Source: Notamacropus eugenii
Taxonomy: Eukaryota > Chordata > Mammalia > Diprotodontia > Macropodidae
NCBI RefSeq assembly: GCF_028372415.1
Contig: NC_092875.1
Span: 188,633,522 to 188,697,521 of the forward strand
DNA length: 64,000 bases
Direction: 5' to 3'
Shown here: positions 46,571 through 58,599 of the stretch, in pieces
Position numbering within the stretch: position 1 is the first letter of the stretch
Layout of the letters: each line of letters begins with the position of its first letter
Made by a program: the position numbers and the translations under genes
The notes under the pieces: generated by a model
Told to the model about the DNA's origin: nothing
The model's input: the letters and a program-made list of their open reading frames with translations, nothing else
Databases searched by the model: none

Positions 46571-47124
46571 GTAGGTATGGCAGAACACATTTATTGGCAG
46601 AAGAAAAGGAGAGAAGGAAGCTGGGAAGGGAGCAGGGGAAAGACTAAGCTAGATGTGGGCTCTTGGGTGTATCAGTACCTTTTGTAAAAAGAGAATTATT
46701 AGAAAAAACACAAATTGCTGCCCTGGAGAATCCCATGATTTTTACCAAAATGAAGTCTATTCAAATAGTTCATTAGCTCTTAAAAGCAGCATTGCCTCTA
46801 CTCTTTGTTAAATATTGTCAGATATTTAGATCGTTATATCATCTCCCAACATCTGTCATTTTGTCTCCAAAGGTATTTAATACATTTTGTTAATATAACC
46901 CTTCAAAAGATCTGCAATTTCGTCAGGGTGAGTTCTCCTTTGTTGATACAAATTTCAAACTTCTTACACCTTAGTACACAAGTTATAATTTTGATAATAT
47001 TTATCCTTTATTGGCTAATCCTCTGGAGAGGAATCTCAGTGAGCTTAGCTGGGCTAGACCTAGGGGCTAAACATCCCCGTGGTCAATGTTCTCATCATAT
47101 TTGAACCCTTTCCAGGTCATAGGC

Positions 47125-47330
47125 TCATAGGCTCACAGATTTAGAACTAGTCAGAGACCTTAGAGGCCACTGAGTCCAAACCCATCATTTTATGGATGAG
47201 AATGAGGAAAAGAAAGGTGAAGTGATTTCATCAGGTTCACACAACAAGTAAATGTCTAGGGTGAGACTGAACCCAAGTCCTCTTGACTCCAACTCCAGTG
47301 CTCAGTCTGCTTCCTAACACTCTCTCTCAG
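47125..47330 (-). repeat. MIR-like CORE-SINE
   Basis: ttagaactagtcagagacct, gaggccactgagtccaaacc and cttgactccaactccagtgc. Confidence 0.7.
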
Positions 47331-47354
47331 ATGGGAGGATCTGTCAGATCACAT

Positions 47355-47810
47355 GCTCAGATTATGATAGCTAACATTTACCTAGAGTCTGAAGGTTTGC
47401 AAAATAATTTACAAATATTATCTCATTTAATCTTCACAATAACCTTGTAATGTGGGTGCTGTTATCATTCCCATTTTACAGGTGAGGACACCGAGACTGA
47501 GAGGTTAAATGACTTATTCCACCTTTATGATCAGGCCTTTGAGAACCTTAGGTTGCCTCTCTACTAAAAATGATAGTTGATTTTTGGCCTTGACCCATGG
47601 TTTCACCAGCAAAGGACAATGCCAACACCTGCGTTGACTTCGATAAGCAGTTGTCCCTAGAAAACAGTTGTTTTTAGAAAGGTGCATGGGGCACTGTGGA
47701 ACAGGTGACTTGCCCAGGGTCACACGGCCAATATGTATCAAGAGTCAGGACTTGAATCCAGGTCTTCTTGACTCAATGGCTATTTCTCTCCACTATAATA
47801 TACTACCTGC
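47355..47810 (-). repeat. CORE-SINE split by a 186-base insert
   Basis: Left half 47355-47518 (gatagctaacatttacctag, gacaccgagactgagaggtt); right half from about 47705 (gtgacttgcccagggtcaca). The insert is unclassified. Confidence 0.7.
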
Positions 47811-48124
47811 CTTATCCTATTCTAAAGTAATATAACAAAAGTAACTTTTTAAAATAATTTAAAAAATCATTGACAAGATTCACAGTGTTCCAGTTTTGAC
47901 CTATCTGTCCTGGAGGTCTTCATACTTTTTTATTGCTCATAGAACAGCATTCCTTGTTGTGAAGAGTTTTGGCACAAGAGGAGAGACTCAGAGATGTAGG
48001 TTTTATATAATTGGGAAAGACTGGATCATGCACAGAGAAGTTCCATATGATTCCTGGGACATTCGGTGAAAACCTGAAAGAGTAGGGGGTGGATGAAATA
48101 CCCTTTGAGAGCCACCGTTCTGTC

Positions 48125-48425
48125 CCAACAAGTACAAGTAGCAATGGTGATGATGATGATGATAGCAGTTGTAATAACCAGCCTTGTAGAGCACCTACTA
48201 TATGCTGGATACTGTTCTAAGCATGCCAGAAATATCTCATATTATCCTCACAACAATCCTATTGTAATTATTATTATTATATTGTGATAATCCTATTATT
48301 ATTCCCATCTAATAAATGAGAAAACTGAGAGAAGTTAAATCACTTTCCCAGCCAGCATGAAGTGGGATTTGAACTTAAGTCTTCCTGACCCCAGGACCAG
48401 CCCTTCATCCACACTGCACCAGATA
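48125..48425 (-). repeat. CORE-SINE with TGA/ATT triplet runs
   Basis: gtagagcacctactatatgc, ctcacaacaatcctattgta, tttcccagccagcatgaagt. (ATG)n at 48145 and (ATT)n at 48260 flank or invade it. Confidence 0.75.
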
Positions 48426-49065
48426 GACCTCTCTGAACACATTTCTCCTCATTTTGTTCAGTTATATTTTGTTTTTGTTGTTTAGTTCAAACCTATAGGA
48501 CAACTGCATAGCTGGAGCCAGTAATTGATTGCTTAACCCAATTTAAAGACTATCAGGTGACTTTGTCCCCACATTCTGGGGAAGAGTAGGTAGTTCGAGG
48601 TGTCAGCCAGAAAGAGAAGGTAAACTTGCAGTCCATTTTCCATGCTTTTCTGGGGGAGAGAAATTAGGAAGATATTAAGGATTTAGTTAGAAGTAACTAT
48701 TGTCCAGCAGCAGGCTTTTGGGTCATATATGTCTTCCCTTCCCCCCTTTCATTTTTAAAAACTAATTTGATTGATGCTTTGTGTGACTGTGGTCATTTCC
48801 CCTTAGGCAGTATTCCGCCTCTCCCCCCGTGCCCCTCCTCCTTTTTAACTAAGGATAACATTTAAACAAAAACAAGGGCATAGCAACCAGACCTGGTCTG
48901 ACCAGTGTATGCCGCATTCTACGTTTTTGGCTTAGCTTTAGACTTATTCATATTTCTTCCTTCTCAGTTAATACAGCCACTAATGGTGTAACTTCAGCAA
49001 AATGTTTTTATTGAACTTCATAAAACCTCAGTTTCTGCCTACACCAACCGTGTGAGGTAGTCTAT

Positions 49066-49306
49066 CAGAATAAGGGATTCCTAACCATTTTTTGTGTCCT
49101 GGACCCCTTTGGTGGTGTGCAGAAATCTATGGGTCCCTTCTCAGAATGTTTGTTGCCTACATTCATAATTGAAGAAAATACAAAGCTTCTCTTGGAGGTT
49201 AGTGAAAATAAAGATGTTTATTTTCCCCATCCAAGTTCACAGACCCTCTAAAATTTGTCCATGGAACCCTATAGATGCACAGACCTCTGGTTAGAAAGCC
49301 CTTGCC
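49066..49306. mobile_element. hAT-like short element
   Basis: Left gggattcctaacca, right tggttagaaagcccttg, inverted; inside gtgtcctggacccctttggt, taaagatgtttattttcccc. Same family as 25556-25728, longer. Confidence 0.5.
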
Positions 49307-49837
49307 TAGATAATATATAATAAACAGGGCTTTGTTTTATTCTTTATATCAAATTGCATATAATAGGCATTTAATAAATGTTTGTTGAATACATGATTAG
49401 AGTAATTAATCCTTTTATTTTCTAGATAGGAGGCACTTACATAGCTCCTAACGTCTGAGATGTTCTAAGCTATTTTTTGGGACATAGATCTGAAATTTTA
49501 TTTCACACATTTTAGATAAGCATGTCCTCTAATATTACTGAATACCCATGTTTGTATTTTCCTAATTTATGTGATTATATTTTGAAGTTAGATATTTGGA
49601 GAATTATTAAACTTAGGTTATTTCAGGATTAAATTCTCATTTGGACACCAGCATCACTTTCCATACATTTTCCAGTTAATTTCTTTATATATGTTGCCTC
49701 AGTGCCAAAGCCCATTGGTATGGATTCCTCATTGGTGGAGATCAATACCCCATGCATGCTTGAGGGGTAGGAGTGGAGGTGGAATTGGCAAGAGTGGTAG
49801 AGAGTCCGATGCCATTAATGCACTTTGTGTTATACAA

Positions 49838-49925
49838 ACACACAAATACAGATACTATACACACACATATACATAACATATATGCCTATACACCATATAT
49901 GTGTATATGTATGGATGTATATACA
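49838..49925. repeat. CA/TA-rich simple repeat
   Basis: acacacaaatacagatac, acacacatatacataac and gtgtatatgtatggatg. Confidence 0.7.
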
Positions 49926-49984
49926 CCATTTTGTTCCAGCAGTATCCCATCTTTCTCCAAAAAAGAGGAAGTATTTTTATTATC

Positions 49985-51100
49985 TTTTTTCTAGGAACAT
50001 TATTTTTAGTTGCCTTTAGTTGAGCTTCCTTAAAGTGATTTTTCATTTATATAGTTGTAGTCAGATATATTATTCTTTAGGTTCGACTTCTTTCACTTTG
50101 TATTGGTTCATTCAGATCTTCACAACTTTCTCTGAATTCCTTATATTAGCATTTCTTACTGCATGACAGTATTCCATTGCACTTCTATGCCAAATTTTAT
50201 TCAGCAAGTCCTCAATTAACAGCCTTCTGCTTTGTTTCCAGTGCTTTAATATTTACAAATATGCTGTGATTTAGTTTCTATCTTTGACTTCCACAGGGTA
50301 CAAATACACAGTAGTGAGATGCTTGGGTAAAGGAGCGTAAGAAATTTAGCCAATTTTCTTGCATAATGTCAAATTGATATCCCAAATATTTGGACCAGTT
50401 CACAGCCCCATCTAAAGAGCATTGTTGTTAGTCTCTTCACAGCCCATCGAACTTTCACTGCGCCTGACTTTGTCGTCTTTGCCAGTTTTCAGCATATATA
50501 ATGAAAGCACAGAATTGTTTTGATTCACATTCCTTGTATGATCAGTGTTTTGGAACATGTTTTCATGTGGCTATTTTTAGTTTGCAGTTCTTTTGAAAAC
50601 TTTTTGTCATTTCCTTTGACTTCTACCTATGGGAAATGACTCGTGTGCGTGTTTGTGTCTGTGTGAGTGTGTGATTTCTCTCTAAATATTGAATATCAGA
50701 CTTTTACCAGTAATAGGATGAGGATAGAAATTGGATCTGTGATTTCACTGATATAGGAAGCTCTTGGAGAGGAATTTCTCCTGTCACTGCAGGGGAAGAC
50801 CTTCTCTGCAGCTTAAATTTGCCTAGAACTTTGAGAGGTTCAGTGACTTTTCTGGTCACATAGTAAGAATGTAATAGAAGTGGGACTCAAACCTAGGTCC
50901 TTTTGAGCTTTCGAGGTCAGCCTTGTATCTGTTATGACATAGTGTCTTATCAGTGATATTAGAGGAAAATATTTTTCCCACCCAACAGGTTCTCTTATAA
51001 TTCTATCTTTATTTTGTTGATGCAAAAGCTCTTTTATGTAATTAAATTGAAATTTTTTGTCTTTTATCATCACATCTACCTTCTATATGATTAAGAAATC
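49985..51100 (-). mobile_element. Old LINE-1 3' part
   Basis: cattcagatcttcacaactt, cagtattccattgcacttct, gtggctatttttagtttgca and ttgatgcaaaagctctttta are diverged L1 antisense words. A MIR-like SINE (50700-50935, minus) interrupts it. Confidence 0.7.
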
Positions 51101-51109
51101 TTCCCTAAC

Positions 51110-51540
51110 TAGTGTTCTAAAAACATGAAAAAAACCCAAATTATTTGGTGAAGAACTCCCTATTTGACAAAAACTGCAGGAAAAACTAGAAATTTGTCCC
51201 CCAGAAATTGTTTCAACCAATATCTTATATCATATGCCACAATAAATTCAAAATATTCACATGACTTGAATATTAATGGTCACACCATGAAAAAATTAGA
51301 AGAAAACCAAATCAGGTAACTTTTTTAAGCAATTAATCAGTCAACAAATATGGTTAGTATAAGCACTGAGGATAAAAATATAAAAATAGTCTGCTATCAT
51401 ACCCAGAAAATTGGCATAGGTAAGAAAAGATGGAAATAATAAATTTTGGAAGGTTTGTGAAATGAGATATACCAAAGCACTGTTGGTGGAACTATGAAAT
51501 AGTCCAATCATTTTAGAAAACAATTTGGAATTATGCTAAA
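51110..51540 (+). mobile_element. LINE-1 ORF2 fragment, sense orientation
   Basis: The + frame reads NSLFDKNCRKN near 51150 and HCWWNYEIVQSF near 51480, the usual spacing of L1 ORF2 C-terminal text with an internal deletion. Confidence 0.75.
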
Positions 51541-52079
51541 AATATGTTTTAATTTTAATTTTCAGTTCCAAATCCAAATTCTTGCCTCTCTTTTCCCTCA
51601 CCCTCCCCCCCCATTGAGAAAGCAAGGAATATATTACACATTATACATATGACATCATGCAAAACATTTCCATATTAGCTTTTTTGAGGAGGGGGAAGCA
51701 AGAAAAAAAAGTGAAAAAACATGCTTCAGTCTGCATTCAGAATTCATCCATTTTCTCTCTGGAGGTAGATAGCATTTTTCATCATTAGTCCTTTGAAATT
51801 GGGTGGCTAAGTCTTTCATAGTTGATTATCATTATAATATTGCTACTACTACTACCACTACTAGACCTACTAGTGGTATTGCTGGGTCAAAAGGTATACA
51901 CAGTTTTATAACCACTTTGGGAATAGTCCCAAATGGGAATAGTCTCCAGAATGGTTGCGCCAGGTCATATTTCCAACAGTGTATAAGTATGACTATTTTT
52001 CCATATCCCCTCAAGCATTTTAATTTTCCTTTTCTAGCATGTTAGCCAATCTGATGGATGTGAGCTGGTTCTACATTTC

Positions 52080-52080
<1 letters not shown>
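51541..52080 (-). mobile_element. LINE-1 3' end
   Basis: 3' UTR (cctctcttttccctcaccct) then ctactagtggtattgctggg and ccagaatggttgcgccaggt antisense. Confidence 0.85.
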
Positions 52081-52118
<38 letters not shown>

Positions 52119-52130
52119 TATGTAGGTATG
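52081..52130. repeat. TG microsatellite
   Basis: About thirteen tg units followed by tatg/tagg variants, between two L1 copies. Confidence 0.9.
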
Positions 52131-54485
52131 TAAAATCATAATATACATCTGTTTATCAATTCTTTCTCTGAATGTGGCTAGCATCTTCCTTCACAGCTCC
52201 TTTGTAGTTTGAATGTATATAATACTCAAAATGACTTAGTCATTCCAAGTTGTTCTTAAAACAATATTGATGTTACTGTGTATAATGTTCTCTTGGTTTT
52301 GCCCATTTCACTCTTCATTATTTCATGCTAGCCCTTCCATGTTTTTCCAATGTCAACCAGTTCATCATTTCTTTTAGCACAGTAGTGTTCTATCCCCATC
52401 ATATACCACAACTGGTTTAGCCATTCCCCAATTGATGGCATCCCTGCAATTTCCAGTGCTTCCACACCACAAAGAGAGCTGCCATAAATATTTTAGGACG
52501 TATAAATTCTTTTTCCCTAATTCTCTTGGGAGACAGACTTAATAGTGGTATTGCTGAGTCAAAGGGTATAGGCAGTTTAATAACTTTTTGGACATAATTC
52601 CAGATTGTTCTCCAAAATAGTTGGATCATTCCACAGTTCTACCAACAGTGAATTAATGTCCCTATTTTTCCACCTCCCCTCCAACATTTGTCATTTTCCT
52701 CTTCTGTCATTTTAACCAATCTGATAGGTATAAGATGATATCTTAAAATTGTTTTAATTTTCATTTCTCTAATGAATAATGATTTTGAGCATTTTAAGTA
52801 ACTATATAGTTTTGATTTCTTTTTCTGAAAACTGCCTGTTCATATCTTTGACCATTTATCCATTGGAGAATGGCTCATATTCTTATAAATTTGACAAAAT
52901 TCTTTACATATTTTAGATATGAGACCTTTATGTGAGAAATTGTCTATAAATTTTTTCTCCCAGTTTTCTGTTTTGCTTCTAATCTTGGCTACATTGTTTT
53001 AATTTGTACAAAACCATTTTTTAATTTAATGCAATCAAAATTATCCATTTTCCACAATGCTATCTCTTTATTCATAAATTGTTCTCCTATCCATAAGTCT
53101 GATAGGTAATATGTTCCATGTTCTTCCAATTTTTTTATATCTCCCTTTATATCTAGGTCATGTATTCATTTTAACTTACACTAGTAAATGATATAAGATA
53201 TTGATCTTTGCTCAGTTTCTGTCAGACTGTTTTCTAGCTTTCCCAACAATTTTATCAAATAATGAATTCTTTTCTCAAAAGCTTGAATCCTTACATTTGT
53301 CAAACAAAAGGCTAATACAATCATTTGTATATTATGTGTCTACTTTGTTCCACTGATCTACCTTTCTGTTTCTTAGCCAGTACCAGATAGTTTCAATAAT
53401 TACTGCTTTATAAAATAGTTTAAGATATGGTACTGGTAAACTTCCTTCCTTTACATTTTTTCCTTAATTCCTTTGATATTTTTGAACTTTTATTCTTCTA
53501 AATGAATTTTGTTATTGTTTTTTCTAGTTCAGTAAAATTATTTATTTTTGGTAATTTAATTTGGATGACATTGCTAAATAGATTAGGTAAATTGTCATTT
53601 TTATTATATTGGCTCCGTCTACTCATGAACAATTAATATTTCTCCAGTAATTTAAATTTGACTTTATTTGTATGCAAAGTGTTTTATAATTTTGTTCACA
53701 TAGTTCCTGGGTTTGTTTTAGTAGGTATACTCCCAGATATTTTATACTATCTACAGTTATTTTAAAAGGAGTACCTCTTACAACCTCTTGTTGATGGACT
53801 TTGTTGGTGATATATAGAACTGCTGATGACTTATATGGGTTTATTTTATATCCTGCTACTTTGCTAAAATTATTAATTGTTTCTATTAACTTTAGTTGAA
53901 TTTTTAGGATTTTTCAAGTATGTCATTATATATCATCTGCAAAAAGAGATACTTTTACCTTATTGCCCATTCTGGTTTCTTTAATTTCTTTTTCTCTTCT
54001 TATTGCTATTGCTAGCATCTTTAACACAATATTGAATAATATGGGTGACCATGGGCATCTTTGTTTCACTCCTGATCTTACTGGGAAGGCTTCTAGCTTA
54101 TTACTATTATAAGTAATGCTTGATGGTGACTTTAGGCAGATATTTCTTGTTATTTTAAGGAAAAATCTCTTCATATCTATGCTTTCCAGTGTTTTTCATA
54201 GGAATGAGTATTTTATCGGAAGCTTTTGATGCATCCATTGATATAGTCATATGATTTTTATTACTTTTGTTATTGATATAATCAGTTATGTTAATAGTTT
54301 TCCTTATGGTAAACCATCCTTGCATTCCTGGTATAAATCCCACTTGGGCACAATGTATAGTCTTTGTAATATGTTGTTGTAGTCTCCTAGCTAATATTTT
54401 ATTTAGGATTTTTGCATCCATATTCATTCCCATCAGTTTTTGTTGTATAGTGAATTCTTGTCCCAATGCTTTGGATCTTTGAGTA
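52131..54485 (-). mobile_element. LINE-1, longest fragment: reverse transcriptase to 3' UTR
   Basis: On the minus strand the reverse-transcriptase core is readable with stops and shifts: [22 protein letters not shown] and [14 protein letters not shown] at about 54210-54420, the GVKQRCPWSPILFNIVL block near 54050, and FADDI (catalytic FADD box) at about 53930. The C-terminal part is at 52400-52630. 5' truncated, no endonuclease, inactive. Confidence 0.92.
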
Positions 54486-54702
54486 TGATAAAAATGGACT
54501 AAAATGTTCATACCCTTTAACCCAAAGATCCCACTGCTAGACATATTCCCCAAAAGAATTCAAAGACTGCATAAAAGGTCCTGTATACACCAAAATATTT
54601 GTAGTAGCACTTTTTATGGTAGGAAAGAACTGAAAAGAAAAGTACATGGCTATTAAGTGGGGTATGGTTAAACAAACTGAGGTACATAAACATGATTGAG
54701 TA

Positions 54703-55212
54703 TGTTAGCAGGATTTTACTGAGTCAGTCTCTAGCCTGGGAATACATGGAACTGCACAAAGCAGCCTAGAGATTGGAGTGCCAGTCATCAGTTAATTAAT
54801 CAATTTCAGAGTGAGGAATGCTCTCCAAGCTGGAGTCAAAAATAGCTTATACACTTTACTCACAGGTGGGGAAGGAGGGGAAAGAAGGTAGATTACAAAC
54901 AATCATTTTCACAGCCCAAGTGACAGGCCCACAAGTCCACAATACTGTTCTGGAACAGTCTTGTTCAAGTCTCTCGTTAAGGGGTGGAAACAGATTCTAC
55001 AATCTTTGATTCATTTCACTTAAGGTACGCAGATACAAGAATGTAGTGATTGTGAGAGCATTGTCATTTCACTTAAGGTACGCAGATACAAGAATGTAGT
55101 GATTGTGAAAGCATTGTCAAGGGTTTGTTGATCATTTCAAGTAAGTCTCTGACTCCCAAGCATAGTCTCCTGAGAAATGTAAATTATTAGCATATTCATT
55201 ACATATATATCA
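54703..55212. mobile_element. LTR-like insert with 53-base tandem duplication
   Basis: Begins tgttagcagg and ends acatatatatca (TG..CA) inside the L1 host. 55011-55063 and 55064-55116 are the same 53 bases with one mismatch. The family is unknown to me, and no polyadenylation signal fixes its strand. Confidence 0.5.
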
Positions 55213-55284
55213 GTTATTACAAAAAAAAATGATCAATATGGTGAATTCAGGGAAAAATGGAGAGAATTACATGAATTGATACTG

Positions 55285-55987
55285 ACGAGGTTTAGGGGTG
55301 CTTGGGGACCCCAAAATACCAACAGTCCGGGTCACGCTCAAATGAATTCGACTCAAGGCTGCTTAAAGCCAACGAAAACGAAGTTTATTAAAGATTCGCC
55401 AAATTGGGTTGGCTCTTAAGAATCCTAAACATTTGTAACGCTTGTATTCACAAGTGGGCCAGATAGAATCTCAACTAGACAGAGTCCAAGCTGGATTGCA
55501 TCTGAGCGCCTTCATGGAGGCGAGATGGAACTAAATACAGAAAAGACTGTAGGAGGAATCTGGGGGTAGTCTGGTAGTCTGGGGTGATGGGAGGAAGGGT
55601 TTAGGGAGAGTCTTGAGAAGTCCCAGGAAGGAATCCAAGGAAGGTCCAAGGCTGGAAAGAGCTGGAGGCTATCAGGAGATATCAGGCCCTGGAGGGTTTG
55701 GGTGGGAAGCAGGTGGGGCAATCAAGTGGTAACAGATAATGGCCACAGATTTGAGTATGAAAGGCCAGGTTAAATGGGGAGATTCCAGGAGAATTCAGTT
55801 TGAGTATGAAAAGCCTGGTTAAGTGGGGAGATTCCAGGAGAATTCAATTTGAGTATGAAAAGCCTGGTTAAGTGGGGAGATTCCAGGAGAATTCAATTTG
55901 AGTATGAAAGCCAGGTTAAGTGGGGGAGATTCAAGGGGAGATTCAAGGAGAGCTCCAGGAGGCTCTTAGAGTCTGAACCCCATCAAT
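55285..55987 (-). mobile_element. Solo ERV LTR, 703 bases, with 49-base repeats
   Basis: The + strand begins tgacgaggtttagg and ends gaaccccatca, flanked by atac on both sides. On the minus strand an aataaa signal occurs near 55385-55395, which sets the orientation. Three 49-base units (55750-55798, 55799-55847, 55848-55896) and a partial fourth lie in the U3 half. No internal retroviral genes accompany it. Confidence 0.8.
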
Positions 55988-56434
55988 ACAAGTAAAGTTA
56001 GCAAAACTAGGAAAACAATATACATAAGTCTTATAGCAGTGTCAATTAAAACAAAATAAAAGTAAATGCTGTTTAATTTTAATAACCAAGTTTGGCCTGA
56101 AAAAAGATAAGACAATACCTCCTCTTCTTTGCAAAGATGAAGGATCACAGATATGGAGTATTGCATATACTATCAAATTCTGTTATTTTGCTTTTGCTGA
56201 ACTTTTTGCCTCTTTTTTGTTCTTTGCTATGGTATGCTACTACCTAACACATATTAATCACATGATAAATACATTTTGTCTTGGGTAGTGGAGGAGAAGG
56301 AATATATTTTGAAATAAAGATGAGTAGAGACAAAAGATATCCATGATAATAAATCCATAATAATATTCTCTAACCATCCCCTAATTTTTGAAATGACCTT
56401 TTGATTTGAGGTCCTCTATCCATTTGCAGTGTTA

Positions 56435-56951
56435 ACGAGGTTGAGGGGTGATGGGGGACCCCAAAATACCAACAGTCCGGGTCGTGCTCGAATGAATTCG
56501 ACTCAAGCCTTCTTAAAGCCAAAGAAAACAAAGTTTACTAAAGATTCACCAAATTGGGTTGCCTCTTAAGGAGCCTAAGCATTTGTGACCCTTGTATGCA
56601 CAAGGGGGCCAGATAGAATCCCAGCTAGACAGAATCTGAGCTGGATTGAATCTGAGCGCCTTCATGGAGGCAAGATGGAACTTAAATACAGAAAACAGTA
56701 GTCCAGGGTGATGGGAGGAGGGGTTTAGGAAAGGTCTTGAGGAGAATCAACAAACATCAGACTATGGGGTGCCTAGGTGGGAAGCAGGTAGGGCAATCAA
56801 GAGATAACAGACAATGGCCACAGATTTGAGTATGAAAGGCCAGATTCTGTGTGGAGATACAAGGAGAGCTCAATTTGAGTATGAAAAGCCAGGTTAAGTG
56901 AGGAGATTCCAGGGGAGCTCAAGGAAGTTCCCAGAGGCTGAACCCCAACAG
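56435..56951 (-). mobile_element. Second ERV LTR of the same family, shorter
   Basis: Shares accccaaaataccaacagtc, aatgaattcgactcaagc and gagcgccttcatggaggc with the LTR at 55285 and ends gctgaaccccaaca. It has two U3 units instead of three and a half. gtgtta stands on both sides, though the exact left border is ambiguous (tgttaacgagg or acgagg). Confidence 0.8.
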
Positions 56952-57560
56952 TGTTACGGTCAAAATTAAGGTAAACTGAGGCACAAAGCTCCAAGCATGA
57001 TCAATTTTTTTAGCAAATTACAAATTCATCAATTAATAGGATCTTAGCTTCCCCGGAAAAGCTAAAGCCAGGAGGTGAGGCAAGCTAACCCTTTTGTAGT
57101 TTTTTTTCTTTCTGGAAAATACAGAACAAAGAACAAAACTTCATAGGTGGGCCTTCACAGGCAGAAAATAAAATATGTTTGGTTACAAAGTCTAGAGAAA
57201 ACAGTATGATTGTTAATTTTGTAGATGTGGGAGACAACGTGATTGTCTGGAAATTGGGAATGTTGGGCTACTTTACAACCCCTCGTTGTCATTAAGAAAT
57301 ACTGATTGATTTATGGAAACCATCTGTATCCTGCTGGGCTTTTTAGTGGAACGGAGATAATAGACTTCCTGGTGCCCACCTGCATCTTGCAAGGCTTGTT
57401 AAGGAGATAACAGATCTCCGTTAACTGGACTTGGGTATGCAAAGCTCATTAGTAAGGTAATAGGTCTCCCTTAATTGTGGATGGGCAGTTAACACCCGTT
57501 GATAGTATATTTCTTTGTGTTAAGATTTGATGTATGGGACAACTTTGCTCAGAGAAGAAA
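56952..57560. mobile_element. LTR-like sequence, unclassified
   Basis: Follows the second LTR directly with gtgttacggtcaaaattaag. Contains three related segments around ggagataatagacttcc, ggagataacagatctccg and aaggtaataggtctccc (57350-57470). Possibly another LTR; no coding content. Confidence 0.35.
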
Positions 57561-57699
57561 GACAAACTTCTGACCCTATGAACTTTTAAACTCAGAGATA
57601 AAGGAAAGGAATTAAGAATAAAATCAGCTACAAATAAAATTAATTATAAGAATAAAAGCAATTAAGAAATTAAATGAATTTGATTTTCTTAGCAGTTTT

Positions 57700-58290
57700 T
57701 CATGGTATGTGGTATAAACTGCTGGGCTAAAACTAATTTCTGCTGAACTACTTTCAAGTTTTTCCAGTATTTTTTTTTTTTTTTTTGCCACATAAGGAAT
57801 ACTTCCTCCAGTAATTTATTTTTCTTGGGTTTGTCAGCTATTGGCCTACTGTTTTTGTTTATTTCTACTTCATACTTATCTATTCTGTTCTACTGATCTA
57901 CTTTTTTAAAAATTTTTTTACCAATATTAAGTAGGTTTAATCATTTTTACTTTCTAATATAATTTGAAGTCTGGTAATGCTGTCTTTTCTAAATTTTTAC
58001 TTTTTATGATTGCCCTAGGTATTTTAGAGTTTATCTACATTTGTTATCATTTTGTCTAGCTCCATAAAATGTCCCCTTTGAAATTGATTGATTTTCCATT
58101 AAATGTATAAATTAATTTAAATGTTAACATTTTTATTATATTGGCATATCCCAGTCTTGAGTGTTTGAATATCTCTCTTCTTAATTATCTTATTTTATGA
58201 TTTGTAGCAGTATTTACATAGATCTTGCATGTATCCTGTAGGTTACTTCTCAGATACTCCAAGCACTTTTTCCTTCTTGATTATTTTTTA
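57700..58290 (-). mobile_element. LINE-1 ORF2 fragment
   Basis: Antisense L1 words tctattctgttctactgatc, ttctagtctggtaatgc-like text, gtctagctccataaaatgtc and ttttattatattggc. Confidence 0.7.
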
Positions 58291-58599
58291 TTTTAAAAAT
58301 TTAATTGATATAATTTTATATTATATTTTATCATTTATATAAATATTTATATGTATTTATACTAATATGTTATGTTATTTATATATTATTTCTGAATATA
58401 TTCTCTCCTGTACCCAGAAAGCGATGCATGATGACAAAGAAAAAAAATAAAAACACGAGAGAGATTAAATAGTTCAGCAAAACTAACCAATACATCAGCC
58501 AAGGCTAATGATATAAAATGCTTCACAGCCTTGGTCCCTCACTTCTGCAAGGAAGAAAGGGATTGCCTCTCTTATCCCTATTTTGGGGATAAGCTGGGT

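Larger units (their letters stand above)
54486..56350 (+). mobile_element. LINE-1 ORF2 end and 3' UTR, sense, cut by two LTR-type inserts
   Basis: Host pieces are 54486-54702 ([23 protein letters not shown]), about 55213-55284 (GEFREKWRELHELI) and about 55988-56350 (QVKLAKLGKQYT, then UTR). The pieces are collinear, so the two blocks between them are later insertions. Confidence 0.8.

Noticed and set aside
55285..56951. The two LTRs as the ends of a single provirus
   Set aside because: Only 450 bases separate them, the spacer looks like L1 3' UTR, each has its own candidate target duplication, and their U3 repeats differ.
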